From assembly GCF_016466415.2 (NCBI RefSeq), contig NZ_CP066771.1:3286001-3350000 (forward strand): a stretch of 64,000 bases of DNA. Reading direction: 5' to 3'. Source of the stretch: Ralstonia pickettii. GTDB taxonomy: Bacteria > Pseudomonadota > Gammaproteobacteria > Burkholderiales > Burkholderiaceae. The position numbers and the translations under genes are program-made. A model generated the notes under the pieces. That model had not been told where the DNA came from. It worked only from the letters and a program-made list of their open reading frames with translations, and made no database searches. Positions within the stretch are counted from its first letter, which is position 1; every line of letters starts with the position of its first letter. This document shows positions 17,314 through 27,510 of this stretch, piece by piece.

Positions 17314-19785
17314 CTACGCGAGTTTTACGAACAGTATGGAAACCTGGGCACCGACGGTGTCGGTACCCGATGTGCCCGATGTTGTGCTGGACTGGCGGTT
17401 GCGCAATTCGATGCGCGCCCCGTGCTCGTCCATGATCTTCTTCACCATGGCCAAGCCCAATCCTGTGCCCTTGGCTTTGGTCGTAACGTACGGCTCGAAG
17501 GCGCGACTGAGGATGCGGGAAGAAAACCCGCCGCCGTTGTCCGCGATCACAAGCCGCACGGCCTGTCGCCGCGCGCCCGAGGCGTCGTCGTATTCTACCG
17601 TGTCAGTTTGCAACATGACATGCGGAGCGGGTCGCCCGGCCGCTTCATTCTCGGCCACGGCGTCCTGCGCATTCTGCAGCAGGTTGTGGATGACCTGGCG
17701 CAGTTGCGTCGGGTCGCCCTTGATGAGCGGCAGATTGGCGCCCAGCTTGGCCTCGATGACGGGGTGGTCGCGGCGGTCAGGGTGATCGATGCCGTACAGG
17801 TGCAGCACCTCGGCGGCAAGCGCGTTGAGGTCCAGGTCCTGCAGCATGGCCGGCGGCGTGCGGGCGTAGTCGCGGAAGTCATCGACCATGCGCTTCATCG
17901 CCGACACTTGGTTGACGATGGTGGTGGCACCGCGCCGCAGCACTTCGGCGTCGGTGTCCGACAACTTGGGCGAGAGCTTCATCTCCAGGCGCTCGGCAGA
18001 GAGCTGGATGGGCGTGAGCGGATTCTTGATCTCGTGCGCGAGGCGCCGCGCGACCTCCCCCCACGCCACCGAGCGCTGCGCCGAGATCACGTCGGAAATA
18101 TCGTCGAACACCACCACGTAGCCGCGCTCGGTGCCGTGTGCGCCCACCGACGGGCCGGGCAGGCGCGTGCCGCGCACCAGCAGCGTGAGGGGTTCGTCTT
18201 CGTCTTCGAGCGGAATTTCGACCTGCTTCTGCCAGTGCGCCACTGCGCCGCCGGCGGCCGTGCTGGCGTCTTGTTCAGCAAAGGCCTGTTCGACCACCGG
18301 CGCGAAGGCGGCCACCGGCGTGATGCTGGTCAGCGCCTGGCCGACCCACGCGCCGAAGGGCTGTTTGAAGATGCGCTCGGCACCCGGGTTGGCAGTCAGC
18401 AGCACGAAGCGATGGTCGAACACGAAGACGCCCGCAGTCAGGTTGGTCAGCACGCTCTCAAGATAGGCCTTCGATTGCTCGAGTGCCGCGCGATTCTGCT
18501 CGACGGCGCGGCGCGCGTCGGCCAACTGCCGCGTCATCTGGTTGAACTGCTGGGTGAGTACACCCAGTTCATCACGCGTATGCAGCTCCCGCTTGGGGGA
18601 GAGATCGCCTTCGGCCACTTCGCGCGTGCCTTGGAGCAGCATCAGCAGCGGCCGTGCCAGCTGTGCGCCGAGCAGCAGCGCGAGCATCACCGCGATGAAC
18701 ACCGCCAGGAACAGCGTGAGCGTGAGCGTGCCGATGTACATCTTGCGCAGGCCCGTGCGGCCGAGCGCTTTCTCCTGATATTCCTGGTAGGCGCGCTGGA
18801 CAGCGTCTGCATTGCGGGCAAGCGCCTGCGGCACCGGCTGCACGAGCTGCAGGAAGCGTTCTTCGCGGCCGCTCTCTCCAATCAGGCCGAAGCCACGCGA
18901 GGTGCTGCTGCCATCTTCCGGCCGGCGGTCTGCGAGCAAACCGGTGCCGGCCCATTTGCGTGCCGGCGTGCTCAGCCCGAGGCTCGGTTCTTCGCGCGAT
19001 GACGTACCCAGCGCCACCACGACATGCAGTTGGTACAGATCGCTGCGGCGGCTGCCGTTGCGCGCGGCCGGTGCCGAGGCGGCGGGTGCGGAGGCGCTAT
19101 CGGTTTCCGTATCGCTGCCGCCCTCCAGGCTGGCATAGCCGCCCGGCGCGCGGGCCTGCTCCAGCACAGCCTGGTCGGGCAGGTTCGGCACCAGCGTGTC
19201 ATAAGTGTTTGACGCCGTGGCGATCACGCGCCCGCTGGCCGTGAAGATGGTCGCCTCCTGCACGCCAAACTGCTCGCGCAATCGATTGAGCGTGATGGCC
19301 GTGGCTGAAGCCGAGCCATCGCCCACCTGCTCGGCAATCAGGCGACCCTTGTTCTGCAGATCGGCTAGCGCCGTGTCCATGGTGGACCGCCCGAGGTTCA
19401 GGCCGGCCTCCAGCGCCGACTCGACCTTCACGTCGAACCACGACTCGATACTGCGCGACACGAACTGCAGCGACACCAGATAGATCAGCACGCCGGGCAG
19501 GACGCCCACCACGCCAAAGAACACCGCCAGCTTGGTCATCAGCCGCGTGCCGAACTTGCCGCGCCGCGCGCGCAGCGCGAGCGCCAGCATCAGCCCGCCG
19601 ATGATCACCACGAGCAGCACCCCGATGACGAGGTTGACCTTGTAGAGCAGCGTGAAATACCGGTCGAAGAATTCTGTGTTGGCCGATGCGGCGGCCAGCA
19701 GCCCCACCAGCACGATGGCCAGAAAGACGATGGTGCCCGCCACCACCTGATAGAGCAGCCGCTTGTAGCTGCGATCGAAGATCAT
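17314..19785 (-). CDS. NtrY-like sensor histidine kinase
   Basis: An 823-residue inner-membrane kinase. Helices at about 12-35 and 45-68 and again near 85-110 are followed by a periplasmic sensor region (about 110-350), a helix near 350-375, a HAMP linker (about residues 375-430), a PAS domain (about 440-560), and a kinase core with phosphorylated H584 in A-H-E-I-K-N-P-L-T-P-I-Q-L. The ATPase boxes include N-L-L-Q-N-A-Q-D-A, D-N-G-G-G-F and G-T-G-L-G-L-A-M-V-K-K. The ATG at 19785 overlaps the stop of the DUF4390 gene by four bases. NtrY/NtrX pairs are known in nitrogen and redox control; the signal here is unknown. Confidence 0.92.
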   Translation of the reverse strand: MIFDRSYKRLLYQVVAGTIVFLAIVLVGLLAAASANTEFFDRYFTLLYKVNLVIGVLLVVIIGGLMLALALRARRGKFGTRLMTKLAVFFGVVGVLPGVLIYLVSLQFVSRSIESWFDVKVESALEAGLNLGRSTMDTALADLQNKGRLIAEQVGDGSASATAITLNRLREQFGVQEATIFTASGRVIATASNTYDTLVPNLPDQAVLEQARAPGGYASLEGGSDTETDSASAPAASAPAARNGSRRSDLYQLHVVVALGTSSREEPSLGLSTPARKWAGTGLLADRRPEDGSSTSRGFGLIGESGREERFLQLVQPVPQALARNADAVQRAYQEYQEKALGRTGLRKMYIGTLTLTLFLAVFIAVMLALLLGAQLARPLLMLLQGTREVAEGDLSPKRELHTRDELGVLTQQFNQMTRQLADARRAVEQNRAALEQSKAYLESVLTNLTAGVFVFDHRFVLLTANPGAERIFKQPFGAWVGQALTSITPVAAFAPVVEQAFAEQDASTAAGGAVAHWQKQVEIPLEDEDEPLTLLVRGTRLPGPSVGAHGTERGYVVVFDDISDVISAQRSVAWGEVARRLAHEIKNPLTPIQLSAERLEMKLSPKLSDTDAEVLRRGATTIVNQVSAMKRMVDDFRDYARTPPAMLQDLDLNALAAEVLHLYGIDHPDRRDHPVIEAKLGANLPLIKGDPTQLRQVIHNLLQNAQDAVAENEAAGRPAPHVMLQTDTVEYDDASGARRQAVRLVIADNGGGFSSRILSRAFEPYVTTKAKGTGLGLAMVKKIMDEHGARIELRNRQSSTTSGTSGTDTVGAQVSILFVKLA

Positions 19786-20552
19786 TTGGCGGGCGCCAGC
19801 AACGTGCCTGAGCTGGACGGGCCGGCGCTCATCCCCCAGCCCGGATTGGGCGACAGACCGGACGAGCCGGAAGCCGGCGGCGTGGAAGCCGGTGCGCTGG
19901 GCGGTGGCGCAGCGGGCGCGGGCGACGGGGCCGGCGGAGGCTCGTTCGGCACCAGCAGGTTGAAGCGCTTCCACTCGGAGCTGAGATTCCAGTCGCGCGT
20001 ATTGACTGCGTTGATCTGGAACGGCTTGGGCAGCTGCGTCACGTCCAGGCGCATGCGCACTTCGGCCTGCACGGTTTCGCCGGCCTTGACTGCGCGCTGC
20101 TCGAACACGCGCCAGCCGCGCACGTGCTGCATGAAGTCGACGGCGTCTTTCAGTCGCGAGAATGGCACCTGCAGGCCGCCGGTCGACACGCGGTACTGGC
20201 GTGTGAGCGGGTGATACGACAGCCGCACCACGCGCGTGGCGCTGATGGCGTGATCGTCAAACCAATACCAGCGTGGGCGGATCAGTTCGAATTCGACCAG
20301 GAAGTAGAGCGCGATGCCTTTGTTCACCGCGTCTTCGAGGTTGCTGGGCAGGTCGAAATCGAAATCGGCCGACAGGTTCCAGCCGCCGTCGGCGTATTCG
20401 AGCTGTGCCCGGTTGATTTCGATGGACTGTGCAGGCGCCGCGAGCGGCCACCAAAGCAGCATGCCCAATGCGACCAGCGCGACCAGCCGTTGCAGAATCT
20501 GCCGGAACCGGGTTTGCAGCAGCCGGATCGATGGGCGAAGGATGACAGTCAC
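19782..20552 (-). CDS. DUF4390 domain secreted protein
   Basis: A 256-residue exported protein starting at a GTG (20552) with a basic N-terminus and hydrophobic signal segment (about residues 12-38, ending P-A-A-P-A-Q-S). The body (residues 40-190) matches the DUF4390 pattern: I-E-I-N-R-A-Q-L-E-Y-A-D-G-G-W-N-L-S-A-D-F-D-F-D-L-P, W-Y-W-F-D-D, and W-K-R-F-N-L. The C-terminal 65 residues are Pro/Ala/Ser rich. Function unknown. It is placed between rsmB and the NtrY-like kinase and overlaps the kinase start, an arrangement that suggests it feeds the sensor, though that is inference. Confidence 0.88.
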   Translation of the reverse strand: MTVILRPSIRLLQTRFRQILQRLVALVALGMLLWWPLAAPAQSIEINRAQLEYADGGWNLSADFDFDLPSNLEDAVNKGIALYFLVEFELIRPRWYWFDDHAISATRVVRLSYHPLTRQYRVSTGGLQVPFSRLKDAVDFMQHVRGWRVFEQRAVKAGETVQAEVRMRLDVTQLPKPFQINAVNTRDWNLSSEWKRFNLLVPNEPPPAPSPAPAAPPPSAPASTPPASGSSGLSPNPGWGMSAGPSSSGTLLAPAK

Positions 20553-20565
20553 AACGGTCGGTGCA

Positions 20566-21897
20566 TCAAGGCCGTTTCTGGAAAACCGCGTAAAAGAAGC
20601 CGTCGTGATCGAGCGGCAAGGGCGACGCGCCGGCCGCGAACCCGCTGGTCTGCGCCGCGTCGGGCGAGACCGGCAGCAACTGGCCGGGCGCGTGCAATCG
20701 TATCGCATCTTCCAGATGGCGTTCAAACCATTGGGCCTGGTCTTCGCCTTCCGTCGGAAAAATCGAACAGGTGACATAAACCAGCTTGCCACCGGGCTTC
20801 AGGCATGCCCAGAGGGCGCGCACGATGTCCCGCTGCAGTCCGGCCAGTGCCTTCAGGTCGGCCGGGCGGCGCAGCCAGCGGATGTCCGGATGGCGCCGCA
20901 CGATGCCGGCGGCCGAGCACGGCACATCGGCCAGGATGCGGTCGAAAGGCCGGCCGTCCCACCAGGTGTCGGGTTTGGCCGCATCGCCCACGCAAATGGT
21001 GGCGGACTGGTTCAAGCGCGCGAGGTTCTCGTGGATGCGCACGGCGCGTGCGGCATCCGATTCAAGCGCCGTCACATCCAGGCCGTCGGCCAGCTCCAGC
21101 AGATGGCCGGTCTTGCCGCCGGGCGCGGCACAGGCATCGAGCACGCGCTGGCCGGGTGCCACGTCCAGAAACGTTGCCGCCAGTTGCGCACCGGCGTCCT
21201 GCACGGAGACAGCGCCGTCGGCAAAGCCCGGGAGTTCGGAAACGGGCACCGCACGCGCAAGGCGTACGGCCTGCTCGCCGATGCGCTCGGCGTCGATGCC
21301 GGCTTCGGCCAGGCGCGCGAGATACGCGCTGACAGCGATGCGGCGCGGGTTCACCCGCAGCACCATCGGCGGGCGGCGGTTGCCGGCGGCCAGGATGGTT
21401 TGCCATGCGTCGGGATACGCGCTGCGTACGGCGTCGATCCACCACATCGGGTAGTTGGTGGCGGCCGACGGATCCGCCTGCATGTCTGCGACCAGCGCAT
21501 GTTGCTCGCGCAGGAAGCGGCGCAGCACGCCGTTGACCATGCCCTTGCCGTGCGAAAGCTTCGGATCGGCCGAGGCGGCCGTCACGGTCTGATCGACCAC
21601 CGTGAACGGTGCATACGGCTGTGGATCGTCCAGCAATTGCGCGAGCGCCACGCGCAGCAGATTGGCGGCGCCTTCGGCGGGCGGGCGCGGGATCAGCGTG
21701 CGGATCAGCCAATCGGTGCTGCCGAGCCATCGGGTGGCGCGGTAGGCGAGATCCTGCACGGCGCCGCGCACGGGTGCGGGCTGCCCTTGGCAGACGGCAT
21801 CGATGGCTTGCGGCAATGCCGTGCCCTGCCGCAGCTTGCCCAGTGCAACGGCGGCAAGCGACAAGGCGTGGGCGAGGGAATCGGGCGGCAGACGCAT
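20566..21897 (-). CDS. rsmB: 16S rRNA (cytosine-967-C5)-methyltransferase
   Basis: A 443-residue cytoplasmic enzyme that methylates C967 of 16S rRNA with SAM. The N-terminal NusB-like RNA-binding domain covers residues 1-140 (G-A-V-Q-D-L-A-Y-R-A, G-V-L-R-R-F-L-R). The catalytic domain has the SAM loop D-A-C-A-A-P-G-G-K-T, D-V-P-C-S-A-A-G (one catalytic cysteine) and L-V-Y-V-T-C-S-I-F (the second). The start at 21897 gives the family-like beginning M-R-L-P-P-D-S; an upstream TTG would add 11 residues. In many genomes it is beside def and fmt; here it lies on the same strand three genes further down. Confidence 0.95.
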   Translation of the reverse strand: MRLPPDSLAHALSLAAVALGKLRQGTALPQAIDAVCQGQPAPVRGAVQDLAYRATRWLGSTDWLIRTLIPRPPAEGAANLLRVALAQLLDDPQPYAPFTVVDQTVTAASADPKLSHGKGMVNGVLRRFLREQHALVADMQADPSAATNYPMWWIDAVRSAYPDAWQTILAAGNRRPPMVLRVNPRRIAVSAYLARLAEAGIDAERIGEQAVRLARAVPVSELPGFADGAVSVQDAGAQLAATFLDVAPGQRVLDACAAPGGKTGHLLELADGLDVTALESDAARAVRIHENLARLNQSATICVGDAAKPDTWWDGRPFDRILADVPCSAAGIVRRHPDIRWLRRPADLKALAGLQRDIVRALWACLKPGGKLVYVTCSIFPTEGEDQAQWFERHLEDAIRLHAPGQLLPVSPDAAQTSGFAAGASPLPLDHDGFFYAVFQKRP

Positions 21898-21930
21898 CGG
21901 GCAGCAGGAAATCAGGCGGACAAAATGCAA

Positions 21931-21953
21931 CGAGCCCGCGATGGGCGGGCTCG
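21931..21953. terminator. GC-rich inverted repeat between htpX and rsmB
   Basis: CGAGCCCGC 21931-21939 and GCGGGCTCG 21945-21953 are exact complements with a 5-base loop. It lies after the htpX stop on the minus strand, but no T run follows, so termination is uncertain. Confidence 0.4.
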
Positions 21954-22000
21954 TGCGGACTGCGGAAGTATAAAGGAAGCGCCCGGGCGGGCCGCCCCTT

Positions 22001-22861
22001 TTACGCCGGATATTGCCCCGTCTGCGCCATCTGCATCAGGCGCGCGATGCGCTCTTCCGTGGCCGGGTGCGTGCTGAACAGGTTGGCGAGGCCGCCGCCG
22101 TGCAGCGGGTTCATGATCATCATCTGCGCGGTGGCCGGGTGGGCCTCGGCGGCGGCAAACGGAATGCCGGCCGCGTAGCGGTGGATCTTGTCCAGCGCTG
22201 AAGCCAGCGCCTGCGGGTCGCCGCTGATGGTCGCGCCGCCGCGGTCGGCTTCAAACTCGCGTGCGCGGGAAATCGCCATCTGGATGAGCGATGCCGCCAG
22301 CGGCGCGAGGATCGCCACCGCAATCCCGGCGATCGGGTTGGCGGGGCGCCCCTCGCTGTCGCGACCGCCGAAGAACACGGCAAAGTTCGCCAGCGCCGAG
22401 ATCGCACCGGCCATGGTCGCCGAGATGGTCGAGATCAGGATGTCGCGGTGCTGTACGTGCGCCAGCTCGTGCGCCATCACGCCGCGCAGCTCGCGTTCCG
22501 ACAGGATATTAAGGATGCCGGTGGTGGCGGCCACGGCGGCGTGCTCCGGGTTGCGGCCGGTGGCGAATGCATTGGGCTGCGCTTCGTCGATGAGATAGAC
22601 GCGCGGCATGGGCAGGCCGGCGCGGCCGGCAAGCTCCTGCACCATCCGATAGAACTGCGGCGCGCTGGTCTCGTTGACTTCCTGCGCGTTGTACATGCGC
22701 AGGACCATCTTGTCGGAGAACCAGTACGAGAAGAAATTCATGCCCAGCGCGAACAGCAGCGCTAGCATCATCCCGCTGCGTCCGCCGATCATGCCGCCGA
22801 TGACGATGAACAGCGCGGTGATCGCTGCCATCAACATGAAGGTCTTGATCCAGTTGAACAT
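22001..22861 (-). CDS. htpX: membrane zinc metalloprotease HtpX
   Basis: A 286-residue inner-membrane protease of family M48 that degrades misfolded membrane proteins with FtsH. Two N-terminal helices (residues 5-26 and 30-48), the zinc motif H-E-L-A-H (H131, E132, H135), two central hydrophobic segments (about 145-170 and 180-200) and the downstream E-F-E-A-D-R motif, which supplies the third zinc ligand, are all visible. It starts with ATG at 22861. In E. coli the gene is controlled by the Cpx envelope stress system; no such site is seen here. Confidence 0.97.
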   Translation of the reverse strand: MFNWIKTFMLMAAITALFIVIGGMIGGRSGMMLALLFALGMNFFSYWFSDKMVLRMYNAQEVNETSAPQFYRMVQELAGRAGLPMPRVYLIDEAQPNAFATGRNPEHAAVAATTGILNILSERELRGVMAHELAHVQHRDILISTISATMAGAISALANFAVFFGGRDSEGRPANPIAGIAVAILAPLAASLIQMAISRAREFEADRGGATISGDPQALASALDKIHRYAAGIPFAAAEAHPATAQMMIMNPLHGGGLANLFSTHPATEERIARLMQMAQTGQYPA

Positions 22862-22979
22862 GGGGGCGTGGCTCCTGTGGGTGTTGGGGTGTGAAGTCGT
22901 TAGATCGCGATAATCGCTGAAAATTCAAGGGTTTGCGCGGCAGTTGCGCGATATTTCGCCGCAGATGACGCTTGACGCA

Positions 22980-23636
22980 TCAACGGGTGGTGAAGGCCAG
23001 CCGCGCGCCCAGGCCGATGAACGCCGTGCCCACGACGCGATCGAGCCAGCGTTTGATCCCCGGCTTCCCCGCCACGCGGCGCGTGACGCTCGCGGCGACC
23101 CAAGCCACAAGGCTGTTCCAGATCGTCGACATGACGATGAACACCGCCCCCAATGCCAGGAACGCCAGCGCCTTGTGGGCGGCGAGCGGATCGACGAACT
23201 GCGGGAAGAACGACAGGAAGAACAGCACGACCTTCGGGTTCAACACATTGGTGAGGAACCCCTGCATGAACAACGATTTGAGCGGACGCGCGCGCTTGGC
23301 GGCGGGCGTCTCCACTTGTTCGACCGTGGCGTCATCACGTTCAGGCGGCGCCAGCAGCATGCGGCCGCCCAGATAGATCAGGTACGCCGCGCCGACCACC
23401 TTGATGACCGTGAACGCCACGGTGGACGCCGCGAGCAGCGCCGTCAGCCCGAACGCGACCGCCAGCACGTGCACGCAACAGCCCGCCGACACCCCTAGCG
23501 ACGACAGCAGCCCCGCCGCGCGTCCTTGCGAGACGCTACGCCCGACGATATAGGCCGTGTCAGGCCCTGGCGTCACGTTCAGCAGAAACACGGCCAGCAT
23601 GAAGAGCGGCAGATTGACGATGCCCAGCGCGGTCAT
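22980..23636 (-). CDS. LysE/RhtB family amino acid exporter
   Basis: A 218-residue inner-membrane protein with six predicted helices. The start L-L-N-V-T-P-G-P-D-T-A-Y-I-V-G-R-S matches the family signature P-G-P-x near residue 21, and a second conserved segment, L-N-P-K-V-V-L-F-F-L-S-F-F-P-Q-F, lies at residues 130-147. Known members export lysine, homoserine, threonine or other amino acids; the substrate here cannot be named. It lies 31 bases after fmt on the same strand. Confidence 0.92.
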   Translation of the reverse strand: MTALGIVNLPLFMLAVFLLNVTPGPDTAYIVGRSVSQGRAAGLLSSLGVSAGCCVHVLAVAFGLTALLAASTVAFTVIKVVGAAYLIYLGGRMLLAPPERDDATVEQVETPAAKRARPLKSLFMQGFLTNVLNPKVVLFFLSFFPQFVDPLAAHKALAFLALGAVFIVMSTIWNSLVAWVAASVTRRVAGKPGIKRWLDRVVGTAFIGLGARLAFTTR

Positions 23637-23667
23637 GGCGAAATCCCCTTCTATATAGATGGCGTGA

Positions 23668-24651
23668 TTAGCCGCGCGATGCGAAGCGCTGGCCGGGCTG
23701 GATCGCGAGGCCTTGCAGGAATTCGCGTGCGGGCAGGCGCTTGCCGCCTGGCTTTTGCAGTTGCGTCACGCGTAGCGCGCCGGCGCCGCAGGCGATGGTG
23801 ACGCCCTCGGCATTGGCGGCGAGTACCGTGCCGGGTTCCGCCTCAGCCGGGCGATCGGCCAGCGCCTCCGCCTGCCAGAACTTGATCGCCACGCCATCCA
23901 GCGCGGCCGATGCGCCAGGAAACGGATTGAACGCATGCACCTGGCGCAGCAGCGCGGCGGCGTGGCGCGACCAGTCGAGCGCGGCTTCGTCCTTGGCGAT
24001 CTTCTCCGCGTACGTGATGCCTTCGGCCGGCTGCGGCGTGGCGTGGAGCTTGCCGTACTGCGCCAGCTTGGCGAGCGCCTCAACCACCATGCGTCCGCCG
24101 AGCGCGGCCAGCGTGTCGTGCAGCGTGCCGGTCGTGTCGGTCAGGCCGATGGGCACGCGCTCCATGGCGATCATGTCGCCGGTGTCCAGACCCGCATCCA
24201 TCTGCATGAGCGTGATGCCCGATTCGGCGTCGCCCGCTTCGATTGCACGGTGGATGGGCGCGGCGCCACGCCAGCGCGGCAGCAGCGACGCGTGGATGTT
24301 GATGCAGCCAAAGCGCGGCAGGTCGAGCACTTCCTGCGGCAGGATCAGGCCGTAGGCTGCGACGACCATCACGTCAGGACGCTGGGCGGCCAGGGCGTCG
24401 ATGGCTTCGGCGGCTTCCTGTGGATACTTGCCAGTGCGACGTAGCGACGGCGGCTGGAGGATCGGCGCGAACCCATGCGTGACGGCGTACTGCTTGACGG
24501 GGCTTGCCTGCAATTGCATGCCGCGTCCGGCTGGACGATCTGGCTGACTCAGCACGGCAACGACGGGAAAGCCGGTCCGGTGGATCGCCGCCAGGGCAAT
24601 CTGCGCAAATTCAGGCGTGCCGGCAAACGCTACGCGAAGGGTGGACGTCAT
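23668..24651 (-). CDS. fmt: methionyl-tRNA formyltransferase
   Basis: A 327-residue cytoplasmic enzyme that formylates initiator Met-tRNA using 10-formyl-THF. The N-terminal [18 protein letters not shown] (residues 39-47) and the catalytic block [18 protein letters not shown] (asparagine/histidine/aspartate triad region) with D-A-G-L-D-T-G-D-M are diagnostic. The OB-fold C-terminal domain contains [11 protein letters not shown] 24651 gives the standard N-terminus. It is normally next to def; here a glycosyltransferase gene lies between them. Confidence 0.97.
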   Translation of the reverse strand: MTSTLRVAFAGTPEFAQIALAAIHRTGFPVVAVLSQPDRPAGRGMQLQASPVKQYAVTHGFAPILQPPSLRRTGKYPQEAAEAIDALAAQRPDVMVVAAYGLILPQEVLDLPRFGCINIHASLLPRWRGAAPIHRAIEAGDAESGITLMQMDAGLDTGDMIAMERVPIGLTDTTGTLHDTLAALGGRMVVEALAKLAQYGKLHATPQPAEGITYAEKIAKDEAALDWSRHAAALLRQVHAFNPFPGASAALDGVAIKFWQAEALADRPAEAEPGTVLAANAEGVTIACGAGALRVTQLQKPGGKRLPAREFLQGLAIQPGQRFASRG

Positions 24652-24707
24652 GGATGGGAAACGGAAAACGAGGGGAAGCGCGCTACACGACAGCGTAGCG
24701 CATTGGC

Positions 24708-26732
24708 CTAACGACGGCCGCGATACGGGGTGTCGGCCAGCGGCACGATGGGCTCGGGCGATGGCAACGCCTCCGGCCCCCCATTGCCGCGCCGCTGGAA
24801 CAGCGAGAAGGTTTCGTTGGTGTCGCCCGGACGGCTGCCGCGCCAGACCATTTCCCAATTGTCGCCGTGCGGGCGGCGTCGGGCGTGTTCCGGGCGTTTT
24901 TCGAGCACCAGTATCAGGTCGCAGGTGCGCGCGATCGGGTTGGGGCGGTGATCGTCGCCGGCGCCGCTGTGGCCCAGCAGCCATTTGACGGGGCGCACGC
25001 CGGTTTCGTAGTGCATCAACGCGCGCTCGCTTTCGCCCATGCCGCGTGTGGCCACGCAGATCTGCGCGGATTGGAGCACCGGCTTGATCGCCTGGAACAG
25101 CGGTCGGTAGCTGCGGGCGTCGTCCACCCACGGCATCAGCAGGGTGCCGAGCAGGCCCCACACCATACCCAGGCCTGCCGCCCATGCGACCACGCCTGAG
25201 CGCGCGGGCCGCAGCCACACGCAGATGGCCCACAGCGCCGTGATTGCCCCTGCCGCCAATACGGCACACGGGTGGACCAGCATGTCATACGGCAATGGCA
25301 GCACGCGGCCCAGCATCTTGGCCAGCCAGCCCGGCAGTAGCTGCCCGCCGCTGGTAACGAGCGCGCCCCACACGGCCCAGACCACCAGCCCGAGCACACC
25401 AAACAACGTTACCGCTGCGCCCCATGCACGCGCGCGCCATGCGGGCGCAATCAGCAGCAGCATCGGCGCGCCCAGCACGGCCAGCGCCGGTTGCAGCGGC
25501 ATCAAGTAAACATCGCGCAGGACGGCCGAGCGCAGCACCACGGCAATCGTCGCCAGCACGAACAGCGAAACGACAAGGTGCCCCTGATACGGCAGCAGCC
25601 ACGCCGTGCGCGCGCCGCGTCCGCGTTGCCGCGCGAGCTTGTATAGCGACACGCCCAGCACGGCCACCGCCGGCCACACAGCGGGCGTGCCGGTCAGGAA
25701 GATCGATCGGATGGTGGTCGTCAGCGACCCTTTTTCGCCGCCCAGATGCGAGAAGCCGAAGAAGCGGCCCAGGTTGTTGACCCAGAACCATTCGATAAAC
25801 AGGTCGGGCGATTCGTGCCAGAAGATGGCCGGCCAGATCGCCAGCCACGGAAGGGCCACCAGCAGCGAAAGTCCATAGAAGCGCCAAGCCTGGCGGTTCC
25901 TGAAATCCGGCAATAGCGCGATTGCCGCCAGCAGGGTGATCGCGAACAAGCCCGGCACGAGCACGCCCTTGCCCAGGAACGCCACACCGATGCCCGTGCC
26001 GAACCACAGCGCGGGGCGCAGGACGTCGACGCCCGTCGCGCCTCCGGTCTCGCTCTCTTTGACGAAGCGGACGAGGCCATAGAGGGCGATCGCAGTGCCA
26101 GCCAGTTGCGGGACATCGGCAATGAACTTGTGGACGTGCTCGACCAGCCCGATGCAGCCAGCAAACAGAAGCAGCGCGCCCAGCGCATAGTCACGCAGTG
26201 CGGCGCCGCCCGCGTCGAGGCCGGCTTCCCGGCGAGCGGCCAGCGTCAACCCTGGGCGGCCGCGCGCGAGGTCTGCCCCGACACGCAAGCGCCAGTCGCG
26301 CGCTTCGCTGCGCAGCAGTCGTGCCGTGCGCCAAACCGCCAAGCACGTCAGCGCCATCCAGAACAGCACCGCCAAGCGCACGGCTTCGTGCGGCGGCATA
26401 TCGGGCAGCGCCAGCGCGGCCAGCGCGCCCGTCCAGTACATCAGCGGGGGTTTTTCGACGAACGGCTCGAAGGCGACATTGGGGATGACCCAGTCGCCGC
26501 GCTCGATGATATTGATGACGATGCCGAAGGAATACGGCTCGTCGGCCTTCCATGGCGCGCGCCAGAACGTGCCGGCAACAAAATACGCGCACAGCATCAG
26601 CACGACGACGGCGCGCCAATGCCTCACCAGCAGCGCCGACAGGCGACGCGGGCTTACGTGGGTGCCTGCTTTGGCGGTAGCGATCGGCATCAGTGGGATG
26701 GAGCGAGGGCGCGCGTCGGCGTCGGCAGGCAT
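24708..26732 (-). CDS. ArnT-like GT-C membrane glycosyltransferase
   Basis: A 674-residue inner-membrane protein of the GT39/GT83 superfamily, which moves sugars from polyprenyl phosphate to lipid or protein on the periplasmic side. About eleven to thirteen helices follow a short N-terminal tail. The catalytic-type acidic pair D64-E65 lies in W-K-A-D-E-P-Y, followed by G-D-W-V-I-P and E-K-P-P-L-M-Y-W, all typical of ArnT-like enzymes. ArnT itself adds L-Ara4N to lipid A; no arn genes are present, so the acceptor is unknown. The gene lies between def (10 bases away) and fmt and is on the same strand. Confidence 0.88.
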   Translation of the reverse strand: MPADADARPRSIPLMPIATAKAGTHVSPRRLSALLVRHWRAVVVLMLCAYFVAGTFWRAPWKADEPYSFGIVINIIERGDWVIPNVAFEPFVEKPPLMYWTGALAALALPDMPPHEAVRLAVLFWMALTCLAVWRTARLLRSEARDWRLRVGADLARGRPGLTLAARREAGLDAGGAALRDYALGALLLFAGCIGLVEHVHKFIADVPQLAGTAIALYGLVRFVKESETGGATGVDVLRPALWFGTGIGVAFLGKGVLVPGLFAITLLAAIALLPDFRNRQAWRFYGLSLLVALPWLAIWPAIFWHESPDLFIEWFWVNNLGRFFGFSHLGGEKGSLTTTIRSIFLTGTPAVWPAVAVLGVSLYKLARQRGRGARTAWLLPYQGHLVVSLFVLATIAVVLRSAVLRDVYLMPLQPALAVLGAPMLLLIAPAWRARAWGAAVTLFGVLGLVVWAVWGALVTSGGQLLPGWLAKMLGRVLPLPYDMLVHPCAVLAAGAITALWAICVWLRPARSGVVAWAAGLGMVWGLLGTLLMPWVDDARSYRPLFQAIKPVLQSAQICVATRGMGESERALMHYETGVRPVKWLLGHSGAGDDHRPNPIARTCDLILVLEKRPEHARRRPHGDNWEMVWRGSRPGDTNETFSLFQRRGNGGPEALPSPEPIVPLADTPYRGRR

Positions 26733-26742
26733 CGGAACGCGT

Positions 26743-27258
26743 TCAACGCTGGGGCGCCGCGTCGCGTTGGTGCTTCTTGAGCTTGGACCGGATGCGCGTC
26801 TGCTTGAGCGGCGAGAGGTATTCGACGAAGACCTTGCCCATCAGATGATCCATCTCGTGCTGGATGCACACGGCCAGCAGGTCGTCGGCCTCCAGTTCGA
26901 ACGTTTCGCCCTTTTCGTTTAGTGCCCGCACGCGCACACGGGCCGGGCGATCGACCTTGTCATAGATATCAGGCACCGACAGGCAGCCTTCGTCCCAGAC
27001 CTTGTGCTCGTCACTTGCCCAGAGGATCTCCGGGTTGATGAACACGCGCAGCTCGTCTCGCGACTCGGACACGTCGATGGTGATCACGCGCTCGTGCACG
27101 TCGACCTGCGTGGCGGCCAGGCCCACTCCGGGTGCCTCATACATGGTCTCGGCCATATCGGCGACGAGTTTGCGGATGCGGTCATCCACAACGGCAACCG
27201 GCTTGGCGACTTTATGCAGCCGCGGATCAGGGTATTGCAGGATATTCAGTAGGGCCAT
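26743..27258 (-). CDS. def: peptide deformylase
   Basis: A 171-residue cytoplasmic metalloenzyme that removes the N-formyl group from new proteins. All three motifs are present: G-V-G-L-A-A-T-Q (residues 44-51), E-G-C-L-S with metal ligand C92, and Q-H-E-M-D-H (residues 133-138) with two histidine ligands and the catalytic glutamate. The start at ATG 27258 fits the family N-terminus ([14 protein letters not shown]). It is the first gene of a long minus-strand run that includes fmt and rsmB. The divergent LysM gene begins 252 bases away. Confidence 0.97.
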   Translation of the reverse strand: MALLNILQYPDPRLHKVAKPVAVVDDRIRKLVADMAETMYEAPGVGLAATQVDVHERVITIDVSESRDELRVFINPEILWASDEHKVWDEGCLSVPDIYDKVDRPARVRVRALNEKGETFELEADDLLAVCIQHEMDHLMGKVFVEYLSPLKQTRIRSKLKKHQRDAAPQR

Positions 27259-27510
27259 GATGCTTGGCAACAACGGTTGCTGAAGGCCACGCTAACGAGG
27301 GGTTGCCTTCAATTGCGATCGCCTGGAATGTCATGCAGAATCGGGGACGCTATCCGCCACATGGCTTAGGAAAAAGCCTGACGAATGTTGGATGCCATAC
27401 CCCTCTTGCTGCAGCGCAGAACTGCGTACAGCCGCGGCGGTGAGGCGTCGAACAGGCACGCGGACCACCCGCCGATTCTTCATAGAATAATGCGCCATCG
27501 TAACACACCG

